A stretch of 47,830 nucleotides of DNA from Bacteroidia bacterium (GTDB taxonomy: Bacteria > Bacteroidota > Bacteroidia > Flavobacteriales > Flavobacteriaceae): assembly GCA_030430535.1 (NCBI GenBank), contig JAUIKY010000028.1, forward strand, positions 1 to 47,830, in the 5' to 3' direction. The number at the start of each line of letters is the position of its first letter. The stretch's first letter is position 1. Below the pieces are notes generated by a model, which did not search any database, had not been told where the DNA came from, and saw only the letters and a program-made list of their open reading frames with translations. Both the position numbers and the translations under genes were made by a program. Positions 12,057 to 21,328 of the stretch are shown one piece after another.

Positions 12057-12908
12057 ATGATCTACATTAAATGCTTAGTTGTTTTATCTCTCGCCCTTTA
12101 TGCCAATAGACATCATCAAAATGTCTCCAATAAAAAAACAGAAGTTAGCTTTTCTGTAAAGAACGATTCAATAAAAGCAGTAGTCTTTCTAGATTCTACC
12201 AGTTTTGAAAATGAAGAAAAATTTAAGGCACATTGGAATATGTTCTACCCCTGGGGAACCGATCATAATGGAACGGCCAGAATGTACCCCAAAAATGTAA
12301 ACCTAGAAAACGACGGTGTTTTACAAATCACTGCCCAATGGCTAAATGGTAACGAAGAGGGAAAAAGCACGGCAGATCCGCATTTGCCCATTAGGTTTCA
12401 TTCAGGAGCGATTCATTATAAAAAACACATAACCGTATCGGAAGAATTACCGTATTGGGAGATAAGCGGAGACTTTAAGGCGCCCATAGCTTTTGGCTCA
12501 TGGCCCGCTTTTTGGATTACGGGAGCCGATTCCTGGCCACCCGAAATAGATATGTTGGAGTTTAAAGGCAACGATGTGTGTTGGCAAAATACGGTTACCG
12601 GAAAAGATTGGAAAAATACCATTTGGACCACCGAAAAAACAGCTGTCGCTGATGCAGATACAACGTGGCACAATTACAAAGTCACCTTAACCCGAATTGA
12701 CCAAACGAATACACAGGTTAAAATGTATATCGACGGGCAATTAAAATCAGATGAAATTAAAGATTTCACGAACAAACCGTTTTGGTTAATTATTAATATG
12801 CAAATGGAAGGTGCTAGTGGAACTACTAACACCAATTCAAAAGTAAGAAGCGCTCCTCAGTACTTTTCCGCAAGGAATATATATGTAGCCGCAACTACAC
12901 TATTATAG
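12057..12908 (+). CDS. GH16 endo-glycanase
   Basis: About 283 residues with the start at ATG 12057 (MIYIKCLVVLSLALYANRHH). Earlier in-frame starts at 12006 (TTG) and 12027 (ATG) would put the N-terminus inside the terminator hairpin and lack a signal-peptide look. The GH16 active-site motif is PEIDMLEFKG: Glu163 (nucleophile), Asp165 and Glu168 (acid/base), the ExDxxE form with a beta-bulge. The segment SWPAFWITGADSWP is also typical. GH16 enzymes cleave beta-1,3 or beta-1,4 bonds in galactans or glucans by a retaining mechanism. Specificity cannot be read here, but the galactosidase neighbours favour a galactan. There is no recognised CBM and no T9SS tail. Confidence 0.88.
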   Translation: MIYIKCLVVLSLALYANRHHQNVSNKKTEVSFSVKNDSIKAVVFLDSTSFENEEKFKAHWNMFYPWGTDHNGTARMYPKNVNLENDGVLQITAQWLNGNEEGKSTADPHLPIRFHSGAIHYKKHITVSEELPYWEISGDFKAPIAFGSWPAFWITGADSWPPEIDMLEFKGNDVCWQNTVTGKDWKNTIWTTEKTAVADADTTWHNYKVTLTRIDQTNTQVKMYIDGQLKSDEIKDFTNKPFWLIINMQMEGASGTTNTNSKVRSAPQYFSARNIYVAATTLL

Positions 12909-12965
12909 ATTAATATTTCTATAAAAGTAGGTGTATTCAAGAATAAAGTGAACAAAAACGATATA

Positions 12966-15380
12966 ATGCTAAAGAAAATTTTATTTGCAATTGTAGTGCT
13001 GGTGCATGCTCACGGCGTGTGCCAAATGTCTTTTGGAGAGGCAAAACTCATCAATGAAAGCTGGGCGTTTTCGCTTCAGAAAAACAATGATTTTTATGAA
13101 GCACCTCCAAAGGATTCAAATTGGCAAACGGTTGATTTGCCCCACGATTGGAGCGTTAAAGGTAAGCTAAACTCTAAATTAGCCAGTGCCACGGGCTATT
13201 TGCCTGGCGGCATAGCATGGTACAAAAAATCGACAACTATTCCAGCAAATAAAAAAGGACAAAAAGTATTCTTCTATTTTGAAGGCGTTTATAACCGAAG
13301 TGAAGTCTTCATAAATGGGCAGTCTTTAGGAGCTCGCCCCAATGGTTACATTTCGTTTGCTTACGACGCCACCAAAAATATCAACTTCGGAGAAGAAAAT
13401 ATTATTACGGTACGGGTTGACCACAGCCAAAGTGCCGATTCTCGTTGGTACACAGGCTCAGGTATTTATCGCGATGTGTGGTTGGTATATGCCAACCCCG
13501 TTCATATCGCACAGTGGGGTGTATATGCATATCCGGAATTAAAAGAAGAATCTGGGGTTTTAAATATTGAGGTGGAAGTTGAAAACGAATCGGATGCCAC
13601 AGCAGATTTAGTGATAAAAAACGAACTCATTTCCGCGGAGGGCATTGTGGTTTCCGAAGATTCAGAAAAGTTGAAAATGCAAGCAAATCAATCCGAAGTC
13701 ATTTCAACAGAATTAGAGATCAAAACCCCAAAATTATGGGATATTGAAAATCCAAACCTTTACCAACTTAAAACCATGATTTTAAAAAAGGGTGAAATTA
13801 TTGATCATACAACAACGCAAACAGGTTTCCGAAAATTTACTTTTAATCCCGACAAAGGCTTTGCGCTTAATGGTGATTGGATGAAAATAAAAGGCGTTTG
13901 CCTGCACCACGATGCGGGCGTTTTGGGGTCGGCCGTTCCCCGTGAAGTTTGGAAAAGTAGATTGATGACTTTAAAGGAAATCGGTGTTAATGCCATCCGA
14001 ACCAGCCATAATCCGCAGGCACCAGATTTATACGAGTTATGCGATGAATTAGGTTTGTTGGTGTTAAACGAAGCCTATGACGAATGGGAATTTCCTAAGA
14101 GGAAATGGTTGGAAGGCTGGAACGTAGGAACACCAGGCTACGAAGGTAGCTACGATATTTTTGCCGATTGGGCCGAAAAAGACCTTGAGGATTTTGTTAG
14201 AAGGGACAGGAACCACATATCGGTTTTTGCTTGGAGCATAGGCAACGAAGTCGATTATCCCAACGACCCGTATTCGCACCCTGTTCTTAATGGCGGTGCC
14301 GATACTGGTTTTTCGCAAGCCATTTACGGCGGTTACAAAAAGGATGCCCCCGATGCCATGCGATTGGGTGCTATTGCAAAGAGATTGGTCGCTGCCGTAA
14401 AAAGATTCGATAAATCCAGGCCAGTTACGGCAGGTTTGGCGGGCGTGGCCATGTCTAACGAAACGGAATATCCGGAAGCATTGGATATAACGGGCTATAA
14501 TTACACCGAAAGTAAATACCAATCCGACCACAAAAAATATCCCAATCGTGTCATCTTCGGAAGCGAAAACAGGCACGATATTGAAGCATGGTATGCCGTA
14601 AAAAACAACGACCATATTTTTGGTCAGTTTTTATGGACGGGCATCGATTATTTGGGTGAATCCGGTCGATGGCCATCGCGCGGTTTCTATTCTGGGTTGG
14701 TAGATTTTAAAGGTGATATAAAACCCCGTGGCTATTTTAGGCAATCCCTTTGGTCTGAAAACCCCATGATTTATATTGGGACGTACCCCGTACGAAACCC
14801 AAACAATAAAAGGCTTTCCATCGACGCATGGCCGTTTTGGAATTATAAAAACAATCAAAACATCCGGGTGGTTTGTTATAGCAACGCGGCTAAGGCACAG
14901 TTAGAACTTAATGGAAAAGTTGTGGGGAAAATGAAGCCTTATGATAAAGAAACCGGAATCATTTCATGGGATATTCCTTTTGAATCAGGAAAACTGGTTG
15001 CCGTTGGCTATAATGAAAACAATGAAGAAGTAAGTCGCTTTACTATTGAAACGGCCAAATCAGCTATGGCTTTGAAGGTAGCCCGAAATAAAGATATTGA
15101 CGAGAGTAGTGCGGTGCAGCAATTGATGGTTAACGTGGTGGATGAAAATGGGGTGTTGGTAAAAAGTTCAGAACATGAAGTGGTTTGTTCCATTTCTGGT
15201 CCTGGCGAATTACTGGGGCTGGAAGCGGCAAATAATAGCGATATGGGCGACTATACCGATAATAAGCATAACGTATTCCACGGAAAAATTTCCGCCTATA
15301 TAAAAAGAAAGGGTGAAGGAGCAATTACGGTAAAGTTTACAAACCCTGAATTAAAACCGACTGAAATCACCTTAAAATAA
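12966..15380 (+). CDS. GH2 beta-galactosidase-like enzyme with DUF4982 (paralogue 1)
   Basis: About 804 residues with the start at ATG 12966 (MLKKILFAIVVLVHAHGV); the GTG at 12948 is in frame but would put six polar residues before the signal peptide. Order: jelly-roll sugar-binding domain (NLPHDW-type segment VDLPHDWSVKG), Ig-like domain, TIM barrel with acid/base Glu428 in AWSIGNEVDY and nucleophile Glu534 in IFGSENRHD, then DUF4982 and a C-terminal invasin-like Ig domain (about 610-800). It should act as an exo-beta-galactosidase or related exo-enzyme in the periplasm. It is a clear paralogue of the product of 27197-29668, e.g. YFEGVYNRSEVFING versus YFEGVYMHSEVFING. Confidence 0.92.
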   Translation: MLKKILFAIVVLVHAHGVCQMSFGEAKLINESWAFSLQKNNDFYEAPPKDSNWQTVDLPHDWSVKGKLNSKLASATGYLPGGIAWYKKSTTIPANKKGQKVFFYFEGVYNRSEVFINGQSLGARPNGYISFAYDATKNINFGEENIITVRVDHSQSADSRWYTGSGIYRDVWLVYANPVHIAQWGVYAYPELKEESGVLNIEVEVENESDATADLVIKNELISAEGIVVSEDSEKLKMQANQSEVISTELEIKTPKLWDIENPNLYQLKTMILKKGEIIDHTTTQTGFRKFTFNPDKGFALNGDWMKIKGVCLHHDAGVLGSAVPREVWKSRLMTLKEIGVNAIRTSHNPQAPDLYELCDELGLLVLNEAYDEWEFPKRKWLEGWNVGTPGYEGSYDIFADWAEKDLEDFVRRDRNHISVFAWSIGNEVDYPNDPYSHPVLNGGADTGFSQAIYGGYKKDAPDAMRLGAIAKRLVAAVKRFDKSRPVTAGLAGVAMSNETEYPEALDITGYNYTESKYQSDHKKYPNRVIFGSENRHDIEAWYAVKNNDHIFGQFLWTGIDYLGESGRWPSRGFYSGLVDFKGDIKPRGYFRQSLWSENPMIYIGTYPVRNPNNKRLSIDAWPFWNYKNNQNIRVVCYSNAAKAQLELNGKVVGKMKPYDKETGIISWDIPFESGKLVAVGYNENNEEVSRFTIETAKSAMALKVARNKDIDESSAVQQLMVNVVDENGVLVKSSEHEVVCSISGPGELLGLEAANNSDMGDYTDNKHNVFHGKISAYIKRKGEGAITVKFTNPELKPTEITLK

Positions 15381-15401
15381 ATCAATCAAAAGAAAACTAA
15401 A

Positions 15402-17531
15402 ATGATAAAAATCTTTCAAATTAAGATTAAATATTTAGCACTTTTTATGTTGCTGACAGGGTTGTTTTCCTGTAAAACTCAAGAAAACTACGAAAATTAT
15501 CTGTTTACCTATTTTGTGGGCAATGGCCCAGGCGAGGAAGCTATCCACTATGCCATAAGTAGTGACGGTTACAATTTTTATGCGCTAAACAACAACCAAC
15601 CGATTATTGACTCGAAAACCATAAGTTCATCGGGTGGTGTTCGCGATCCGCATATTTTGCGTAGTCCCGACGGAAAAACATTCTATATGGTGGTTACCGA
15701 CCTCTACGTGCCAGAGCAAGGCTGGAGCAATTATGCCATGGTGTTGATGAAATCGAACGATTTAATTAATTGGACGCATACTATTATCAATATTCCAGAA
15801 ACCTATCCTGAAGAATTTGGTGATGTAAGGAGGGTGTGGGCGCCGCAGACCTTTTACGACGATAAAACCGATCAGTACATGATTTACTGGTCGATGTTGG
15901 GTGACCAAGGCCCTGATATTATTTATTACGCCTATGCTAACGACGATTTTACAGGCTTGGCAACTACCCCAAAACAACTGTTTTTCAGTCCGAGCAATAG
16001 TGCCTGTATTGATGGTGATATTGTTTATAAAGATGGGCAGTACCATTTATTCTTTAAAAATGAAAGCCATGGTGGGGGTATTAAAAAAGCCATTTCAGAT
16101 AAGTTGACCGAAGGTTATGTGCAACAAGAGGGCTTTTACGACCAAACCGATGCCGCCGTTGAAGGCTCGGGCATTTTCGAGTTGATTGATTCCGATGAGT
16201 ATATTTTGATGTACGATATGTACACTTCAGGAAAATATCAGTTTACAAAATCATCAGATTTAGAGAATTTCACTGTGGTCGATGAAGCCATTTCAATGAA
16301 TTTCCATCCGCGCCACGGTACGGTAATTCCCATCACCGGAAAAGAAACCAAAAAGTTAATCGATACATGGGGTGCCATTGGCGAAAGTACCTTTACAGGC
16401 TTTAAATCAGAAGCCATAAAAAGCAACAATGTGGTGATTAACGACGAGGAAAATAGTATTTATATCCCAGTTAAAGTAGGTACGGATATTTCAAATTTTG
16501 ATCCTGAAATAGAAACGGTGCCATGGGCAAATGTTTCCACTTCTGGACCACAAAACTTTTCTGCAGGGCCGGTAAATTATACCGTAACTTCTGGAGACAA
16601 ACAAAAAACATACAGCGTTACGGTAAGCGAAGCTAAAAACCCGGTGCTGATGGGGTATTATGCCGACCCAGAAATTATCTATTCCGAAAAACACCAAAAG
16701 TACTTTCTTTACCCTACCAGCGATGGTTTTACGGGGTGGTCGGGGACGTATTTTGAAACTTTTTCATCCGATGACTTGGTGCATTGGAAAAACGAGGGCA
16801 CCATTCTCGATTTGAAAACCGACGTAAGTTGGGCCGATAGGCATGCTTGGGCGCCGTGTGCCATTGAAAAGAAAATAGATGGTAAATACAAATATTTTTA
16901 CTATTTCACCGCAGCACAAAAAATTGGCGTGGCCGTCGCCGACGAGCCTACGGGGCCATTTGTCGATTTGGGAAAACCCATTATTGGCGAGAAACCAGAA
17001 GGCATCAACCGTGGGCAGGAAATAGACCCTGATATTTTTACCGATCCCGTTTCCGGAAAAAACTACCTCTATTGGGGCAACGGCTATATGGGCGTGGTGG
17101 AATTGAACGACGATATGGTGTCGGTTAAACCAAACAGTTTTAAACGTCTCAACCCGGGGGGCACGTTTAGGGAAGGCACCGAAGTATTCTACCGAAACGG
17201 CACCTATTATTTTTTATGGAGCGAAGACGATACCCGAAGCCCGAATTACCGTGTGCGTTACGCTACGGCAAATTCACCTTTGGGGCCGCTTAACATTCCG
17301 GAAAACAATTTAATTTTAGAAAAACGCCCCGAAAAAGGTATTTACGGTACGGGCCATAATAGCGTAATAAAAGTGCCAAATAAAGATGAATGGCATATTG
17401 TTTACCACCGTTTTACGCGCCCAAAAGGGATAACCATGGGAAGGACTGCTGGTTATAATCGAGAGGTGTGCATTGATAAATTGGAGTTTAATGATGATGG
17501 CAGTATAAAACCCGTGGAGCCAACACTTTAA
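15402..17531 (+). CDS. Tandem GH43 lipoprotein
   Basis: A 709-residue lipoprotein (lipobox LFSC, about 20-24) with two five-bladed GH43 propellers. Domain 1 (about 28-320): base Asp82 in GVRDPHIL, pKa-modulating Asp in CIDGDIV, acid Glu in VEGSGIF. Domain 2 (about 415-709): base Asp422 in YADPEII, Asp in EIDPDIF, acid Glu594 in EGTEVF. A beta-sandwich linker of about 80 residues joins them. GH43 enzymes are inverting arabinofuranosidases, xylosidases or galactan exo-enzymes; both domains keep all three catalytic carboxylates. The layout and linker recur in the product of 38952-35356, which adds LamG, Ig-like and sorting domains. It begins 21 bp after the GH2 gene, so it is co-transcribed. Confidence 0.92.
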   Translation: MIKIFQIKIKYLALFMLLTGLFSCKTQENYENYLFTYFVGNGPGEEAIHYAISSDGYNFYALNNNQPIIDSKTISSSGGVRDPHILRSPDGKTFYMVVTDLYVPEQGWSNYAMVLMKSNDLINWTHTIINIPETYPEEFGDVRRVWAPQTFYDDKTDQYMIYWSMLGDQGPDIIYYAYANDDFTGLATTPKQLFFSPSNSACIDGDIVYKDGQYHLFFKNESHGGGIKKAISDKLTEGYVQQEGFYDQTDAAVEGSGIFELIDSDEYILMYDMYTSGKYQFTKSSDLENFTVVDEAISMNFHPRHGTVIPITGKETKKLIDTWGAIGESTFTGFKSEAIKSNNVVINDEENSIYIPVKVGTDISNFDPEIETVPWANVSTSGPQNFSAGPVNYTVTSGDKQKTYSVTVSEAKNPVLMGYYADPEIIYSEKHQKYFLYPTSDGFTGWSGTYFETFSSDDLVHWKNEGTILDLKTDVSWADRHAWAPCAIEKKIDGKYKYFYYFTAAQKIGVAVADEPTGPFVDLGKPIIGEKPEGINRGQEIDPDIFTDPVSGKNYLYWGNGYMGVVELNDDMVSVKPNSFKRLNPGGTFREGTEVFYRNGTYYFLWSEDDTRSPNYRVRYATANSPLGPLNIPENNLILEKRPEKGIYGTGHNSVIKVPNKDEWHIVYHRFTRPKGITMGRTAGYNREVCIDKLEFNDDGSIKPVEPTL

Positions 17532-17589
17532 TTTTGTGTTGGTGCTAAAATTTATTTAAAATGAAACAAGCTGAGGTTTGTTAATTGAT

Positions 17590-17638
17590 TGATGAAATAG
17601 TATCATTTCAAGCGGAGTCGAAAAATTTCTTCATCAAA
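17590..17638. repeat. Degenerate dispersed intergenic repeat, hairpin-forming
   Basis: The run TATCATTTCAAGCGGAGTCG, followed by A-rich sequence and ATTTCTTCATC, resembles the ATTTCGAGCGNAGTCGAGAAAT type of intergenic repeat I recall from many Flavobacteriia genomes. The ends (GATGAAAT and ATTTCTTCATC) can pair with a bulge. It lies in the 170-bp gap before the frameshifted small gene, marking a disturbed point in an otherwise tight operon. Confidence 0.45.
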
Positions 17639-17700
17639 AGTAAATAGTATTATAGTATATAAGTTATAAGTGGTTTGCAATAAATTAAAAGAATCAATCA

Positions 17701-18181
17701 ATGACAAAATTAAAACTATTTCTAATCCTAATTACTGTTCTGGCAAATCTATCTTTTAAATCAAAATTATTTGATAATAAACCAGAGGAAAGCTTTCATA
17801 TGCATGAATTTAGAAATAGAAATAATGAAATAATCGGAACTTGGATTAAAAAAAATAGTGAAAAAAGTTCTAAAAAAATCCTTAGCTGATGATATTCTAG
17901 AAATAGAATTTAAAAAGAATTTTTCTGCTAAAATTAAAGTTTCCGATTCTGTAGGAACGAGAGTTATTGATGGGAAATGGAGTTCTGAAAAAACTGAAAA
18001 TTATATAAAAGCAATTGAGCCCAATATCAAAAAAGTATTGGGTGTAAATGTAAACCCATTCGTAACTCTTGAATATCTTAGAAACGGTAAGGGCTTGAAT
18101 ATAATAAGCTTTTCAAAAGAAATTACGAGTAACAACCAATTGGTATTAAAATCAGGGGAAATAATATTTGAAAAGAAATGA
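17701..18181 (+). pseudogene. Small secreted lipocalin-like protein gene, apparently frameshifted
   Basis: Two overlapping short frames look like one gene. The first (17701-17889, MTKLKLFLILITVLANL) supplies a signal peptide and an EIIGTWIKKNSEK segment. The second (in-frame from about 17858 to 18181) continues LKKSLADDILEIEFKKN and GTRVIDGKWSSEKTENY. Removing one A from the A-runs at 17848-17877 would fuse them into a protein of about 160 residues. The GTW...DGKW pattern resembles small lipocalin-like proteins, but I do not recognise a defined family. The stop overlaps the next GH43 start (ATGA at 18178-18181), so translation of the two is coupled. It is more AT-rich than its neighbours. It may be a sequencing error in a homopolymer rather than a true mutation. 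Confidence 0.5.
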
Positions 18182-19245
18182 AATCATTAAATGAAATATT
18201 CTATTTAACTTTATTAGCTGCATTAACACTTTCGGGCTGTAAATCTTCCGAAGAGAAAAATCAAAAAACCGAAGATTTTAGTAGCTACTTGATGGTCTAT
18301 TTTAAGGACGACGACCACAGCTTGCACATGGCTTTGAGCACCGATGGCAAAAGTTTTACCGATGTAAACAAGGGGAAGGCCATTGTTGCAGGCGATACCA
18401 TTGCCAGCCAAAAAGGCATCCGCGACCCGCATATTTCACGAGGGCCAAATGGGGCATTTTATATCGTAATGACCGACCTCCATATTTTCGGAAAGGAAAA
18501 AGGCTACCGCACGACCCAATGGGAACGCCCCGGGGAGGAATACGATTGGGGCAACAACCGCGGTTTCGTTTTGATGAAATCTTACGATTTAATAAATTGG
18601 ACGCACAGTAATTTCCTGTTTGATGAAGCCTATGAAGGTTTTGAAAATATAGGCTGTGCATGGGCGCCACAATCTATTTATGACCCCGAGGAAAAAAAGA
18701 TGATGGTGTATTTTACCATGCGTATGGGGCACGGGTTGACCAAATTGTATTATGCTTATGCCAATGAAGATTTCACTGAATTAACAACGAAACCTGAACC
18801 GCTTTTTGAATACCCGGACGAAACCATTCAAATTCTGGATGCCGACATCACCAAAATGCCCGATGGGCGTTACTGCATGGTGTACGTGGCGCAAGAACGC
18901 CCCATTGGCATAAAAATGGCCACTTCAAACCATATTAACAGAGGGTACGAATACCATCCCGAATGGATTGACAAAGAGCCGGGCTCTTGCGAAGCACCCA
19001 ATGTTTGGAAACGTTTGGATGGTGATAAATGGGTGCTGATGTACGATATTTACAGTATTAACCCGCATAATTTTGGATTTGTGGAAACCTCCGATTTTAA
19101 AACGTTCAAGGAAATAGGTCATTTCAACAAAAGCGAAATGAAAACCACCAATTTCACCTCGCCAAAACACGGAGCCATCATTCCTCTAACGAAACAGGAA
19201 GCGATGCGATTGGCCAAGCATTGGAGCTACGATTTAAAGTTTTAA
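18178..19245 (+). CDS. Single-domain GH43 lipoprotein
   Basis: A 355-residue lipoprotein (lipobox LSGC, about 18-21). One GH43 propeller: base Asp83 in GIRDPHIS, pKa modulator in ILDADIT, acid Glu in GSCEAPNVW. It resembles the first domain of the neighbouring tandem enzymes but has a longer loop (KGYRTTQWERPGEEYDWGNN) after blade 1, which may shape the active-site pocket. It is probably a periplasm-facing or surface exo-glycosidase removing arabinose or a related side-chain sugar. The start overlaps the preceding stop by ATGA, and the next gene begins 12 bp after its stop. Confidence 0.88.
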   Translation: MKSLNEIFYLTLLAALTLSGCKSSEEKNQKTEDFSSYLMVYFKDDDHSLHMALSTDGKSFTDVNKGKAIVAGDTIASQKGIRDPHISRGPNGAFYIVMTDLHIFGKEKGYRTTQWERPGEEYDWGNNRGFVLMKSYDLINWTHSNFLFDEAYEGFENIGCAWAPQSIYDPEEKKMMVYFTMRMGHGLTKLYYAYANEDFTELTTKPEPLFEYPDETIQILDADITKMPDGRYCMVYVAQERPIGIKMATSNHINRGYEYHPEWIDKEPGSCEAPNVWKRLDGDKWVLMYDIYSINPHNFGFVETSDFKTFKEIGHFNKSEMKTTNFTSPKHGAIIPLTKQEAMRLAKHWSYDLKF

Positions 19246-19257
19246 ACCGAATAAAAA

Positions 19258-21153
19258 ATGATTTTTCCGAGACCTTTTATCACTTTTTTTACGGTTTTAT
19301 GCACTTTGGCAGTTAAAGCTCAAAATGACAATTTTGAAGGGTATTTATTTGCCTATTTTGAAGGAGCAGCCGAAAACAGAAAAAGTGAGGAGCAATTGCG
19401 CTTTGCCGTAAGTGATGATGCTATCAATTGGTCGGCATTAAACAATAATCAGCCTATTTTGAACTCCGATGATATTTCACAATCGGGAGGGATTAGGGAT
19501 CCGCATATTTTACGAGGAGAAGACAACGACTTTTACATGGTGGCCACCGATATGTCCACCGCTGCTAATGGCTGGAAGGAAAATCCGGGAATGGTATTGT
19601 TAAAATCGGATGATTTAATCGATTGGAAACACAGTACCATCAACCTTTCAAAAGATTACCCTGAAAACTTTTCAGATGCCTACTGGGTTTGGGCGCCACA
19701 AACCATTTTCGATCCTGCGAAAAAAAAATATTTAATTTATTTCACTTTAAAGCGGAGGGATGACGACAAACTCGATTTTTATGCCGCTTATGCCAACCAG
19801 GATTTTACGGGGTTTGAAAGCGAACCTACGCTTATGTTCAGCGCCAAACATGGGGCCATAGATGGCGATATTATTTATAAGGATGGCACTTATCACATGT
19901 TTTACAAAGGCAATACCAAAGATGAAAACGGAAAGGAATTTGAAAACGGGATAAAACAGGCCACTAGCAAGTCTCTGCAAGGCCCATGGAAAGAATCCTT
20001 CGAATATATCGATTATTACGCCGATAAGAAGACAACGGTTGAAGGTTCGTCGGTATTCAAATTAAATAATTCCGATGAATACATTTTAATGTACGACCTG
20101 TATTCCAGTGGCCGCTATGAATTTCAGCGCAGCAAAGACCTTTATAGTTTTACCAAAAAGCCAGAATCCTTTACCAAAGATTTTCACCCAAGGCACGGCA
20201 GTGTTATTGGTATTACCAAGGAAGAATTGGCCAGATTGGAAAATAAATGGAAAAGTGGGCCTAAAAAACTGAAATCGGACGGCAATCCCATTTTTACGCA
20301 TAAATATACCGCCGACCCAGCGGCAATAGTTAAAAACGACACGCTTTGGTTGTACACGGGGCACGATTACGCTGGCGGACAAAAGGGTTACAAAATGAAG
20401 GACTGGCTTGTGTTTTCAACTATCGATTTACAAAACTGGACTGAGTATCCCGTGCCATTGAAAATAACCGATTTTAAATGGGCAACCAGTGGCGATGCCT
20501 ATGCGGGGCATGTAGCCGAAAAAAACGGTAAATATTATTGGTACATCAGCACGAATTCAACGGGTATCGGGGTGGCAGTATCCGATAGACCGGAGGGACC
20601 GTTCAAGGATGCTTTGGGAAAACCGTTATTGACCAATGACGACTGTTTTGCCTCATCGCATTATTGGGCCTGTATCGACCCCGCTATTTTTACCGATACC
20701 GATGGGCAGTCATGGATATTTTGGGGGAACGGCCAGTGCTATTATGCCAAACTGAAGGACAATATGGTGGAGATTGATGGCGAGGTAAAGCAAATCAATT
20801 TTGAAGGTTTTGAGTTTACCGAAGCACCTTGGGTACACAAACGAAACGGTAAATATTATTTGACCTATGCAACAGGTTTTCCAGAGAAAATAGCCTATGC
20901 CATGGCCGATGCCATTGAAGGGCCGTATGTGTACAAAGGCATTCTGAATGAGATAGCGGGAAACAGCAATACCAACCATCAAGCCATTGTCGATTATAAA
21001 GGAAAATCGTATTTTATCTACCACAACGGCGGTATCCAGACCGATGGCGGTAGTTACAGTCGGTCGGTGTGTATTGATAAGTTAGAGTACAATATGGATG
21101 GCACGATTAAGCCTGTCATTATGACCTCAAAAGGAATTGTATTGTCAGAATAG
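19258..21153 (+). CDS. Tandem GH43 enzyme
   Basis: A 631-residue secreted protein with a standard signal peptide (cut near KAQND). Domain 1 (about 25-335): Asp81 in GIRDPHIL, Asp in AIDGDII, Glu in VEGSSVF. Domain 2 (about 340-631): Asp353 in YTADPAAI, Asp in CIDPAIF, Glu in FTEAPWV. Unlike the products of 15402-17531 and 38952-35356, there is almost no linker between the propellers, and domain 2 belongs to a different GH43 type, the one used alone by the gene at 21329. The domain-2 type (HKYTADPAAI, YTGHD) recalls arabinofuranosidase/xylosidase GH43 enzymes. Two side-chain activities in one polypeptide are likely. Confidence 0.9.
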   Translation: MIFPRPFITFFTVLCTLAVKAQNDNFEGYLFAYFEGAAENRKSEEQLRFAVSDDAINWSALNNNQPILNSDDISQSGGIRDPHILRGEDNDFYMVATDMSTAANGWKENPGMVLLKSDDLIDWKHSTINLSKDYPENFSDAYWVWAPQTIFDPAKKKYLIYFTLKRRDDDKLDFYAAYANQDFTGFESEPTLMFSAKHGAIDGDIIYKDGTYHMFYKGNTKDENGKEFENGIKQATSKSLQGPWKESFEYIDYYADKKTTVEGSSVFKLNNSDEYILMYDLYSSGRYEFQRSKDLYSFTKKPESFTKDFHPRHGSVIGITKEELARLENKWKSGPKKLKSDGNPIFTHKYTADPAAIVKNDTLWLYTGHDYAGGQKGYKMKDWLVFSTIDLQNWTEYPVPLKITDFKWATSGDAYAGHVAEKNGKYYWYISTNSTGIGVAVSDRPEGPFKDALGKPLLTNDDCFASSHYWACIDPAIFTDTDGQSWIFWGNGQCYYAKLKDNMVEIDGEVKQINFEGFEFTEAPWVHKRNGKYYLTYATGFPEKIAYAMADAIEGPYVYKGILNEIAGNSNTNHQAIVDYKGKSYFIYHNGGIQTDGGSYSRSVCIDKLEYNMDGTIKPVIMTSKGIVLSE

Positions 21154-21240
21154 TTCAATTAATTTAATACTCGGTAGCCCATATATCGACTGTAAGTTAG
21201 TTTGATTTTTATTGGAGTCCATTTTTTATTTATATATTTT

Positions 21241-21259
21241 AAGTGTATATTTCACACTT
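21241..21259 (+). promoter_or_regulatory. Palindromic operator AAGTGT-N7-ACACTT, copy 2
   Basis: Perfect 6-bp arms with a 7-base centre, ending 69 bp before the GH43 start at 21329, in a 175-bp gap that interrupts the tight enzyme series. It suggests an internal promoter. The distal ACCCC-type element seen at the other three sites is not found here. Confidence 0.55.
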
Positions 21260-21328
21260 GTAAAATAATGTGACCTAAAAGAAATATCATCAAAAGAAAT
21301 AATTAAACTAAATAAAATAAAATCACTC

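Noticed and set aside
12948-12965. GTG start for the second GH2 gene
   Set aside because: ATG at 12966 directly precedes the signal peptide; the extra six residues are polar and unneeded.
14064-14615. 183-codon open frame on the minus strand inside the GH2 gene
   Set aside because: Antisense shadow of a well-supported catalytic domain; low-complexity composition and no recognisable motif.
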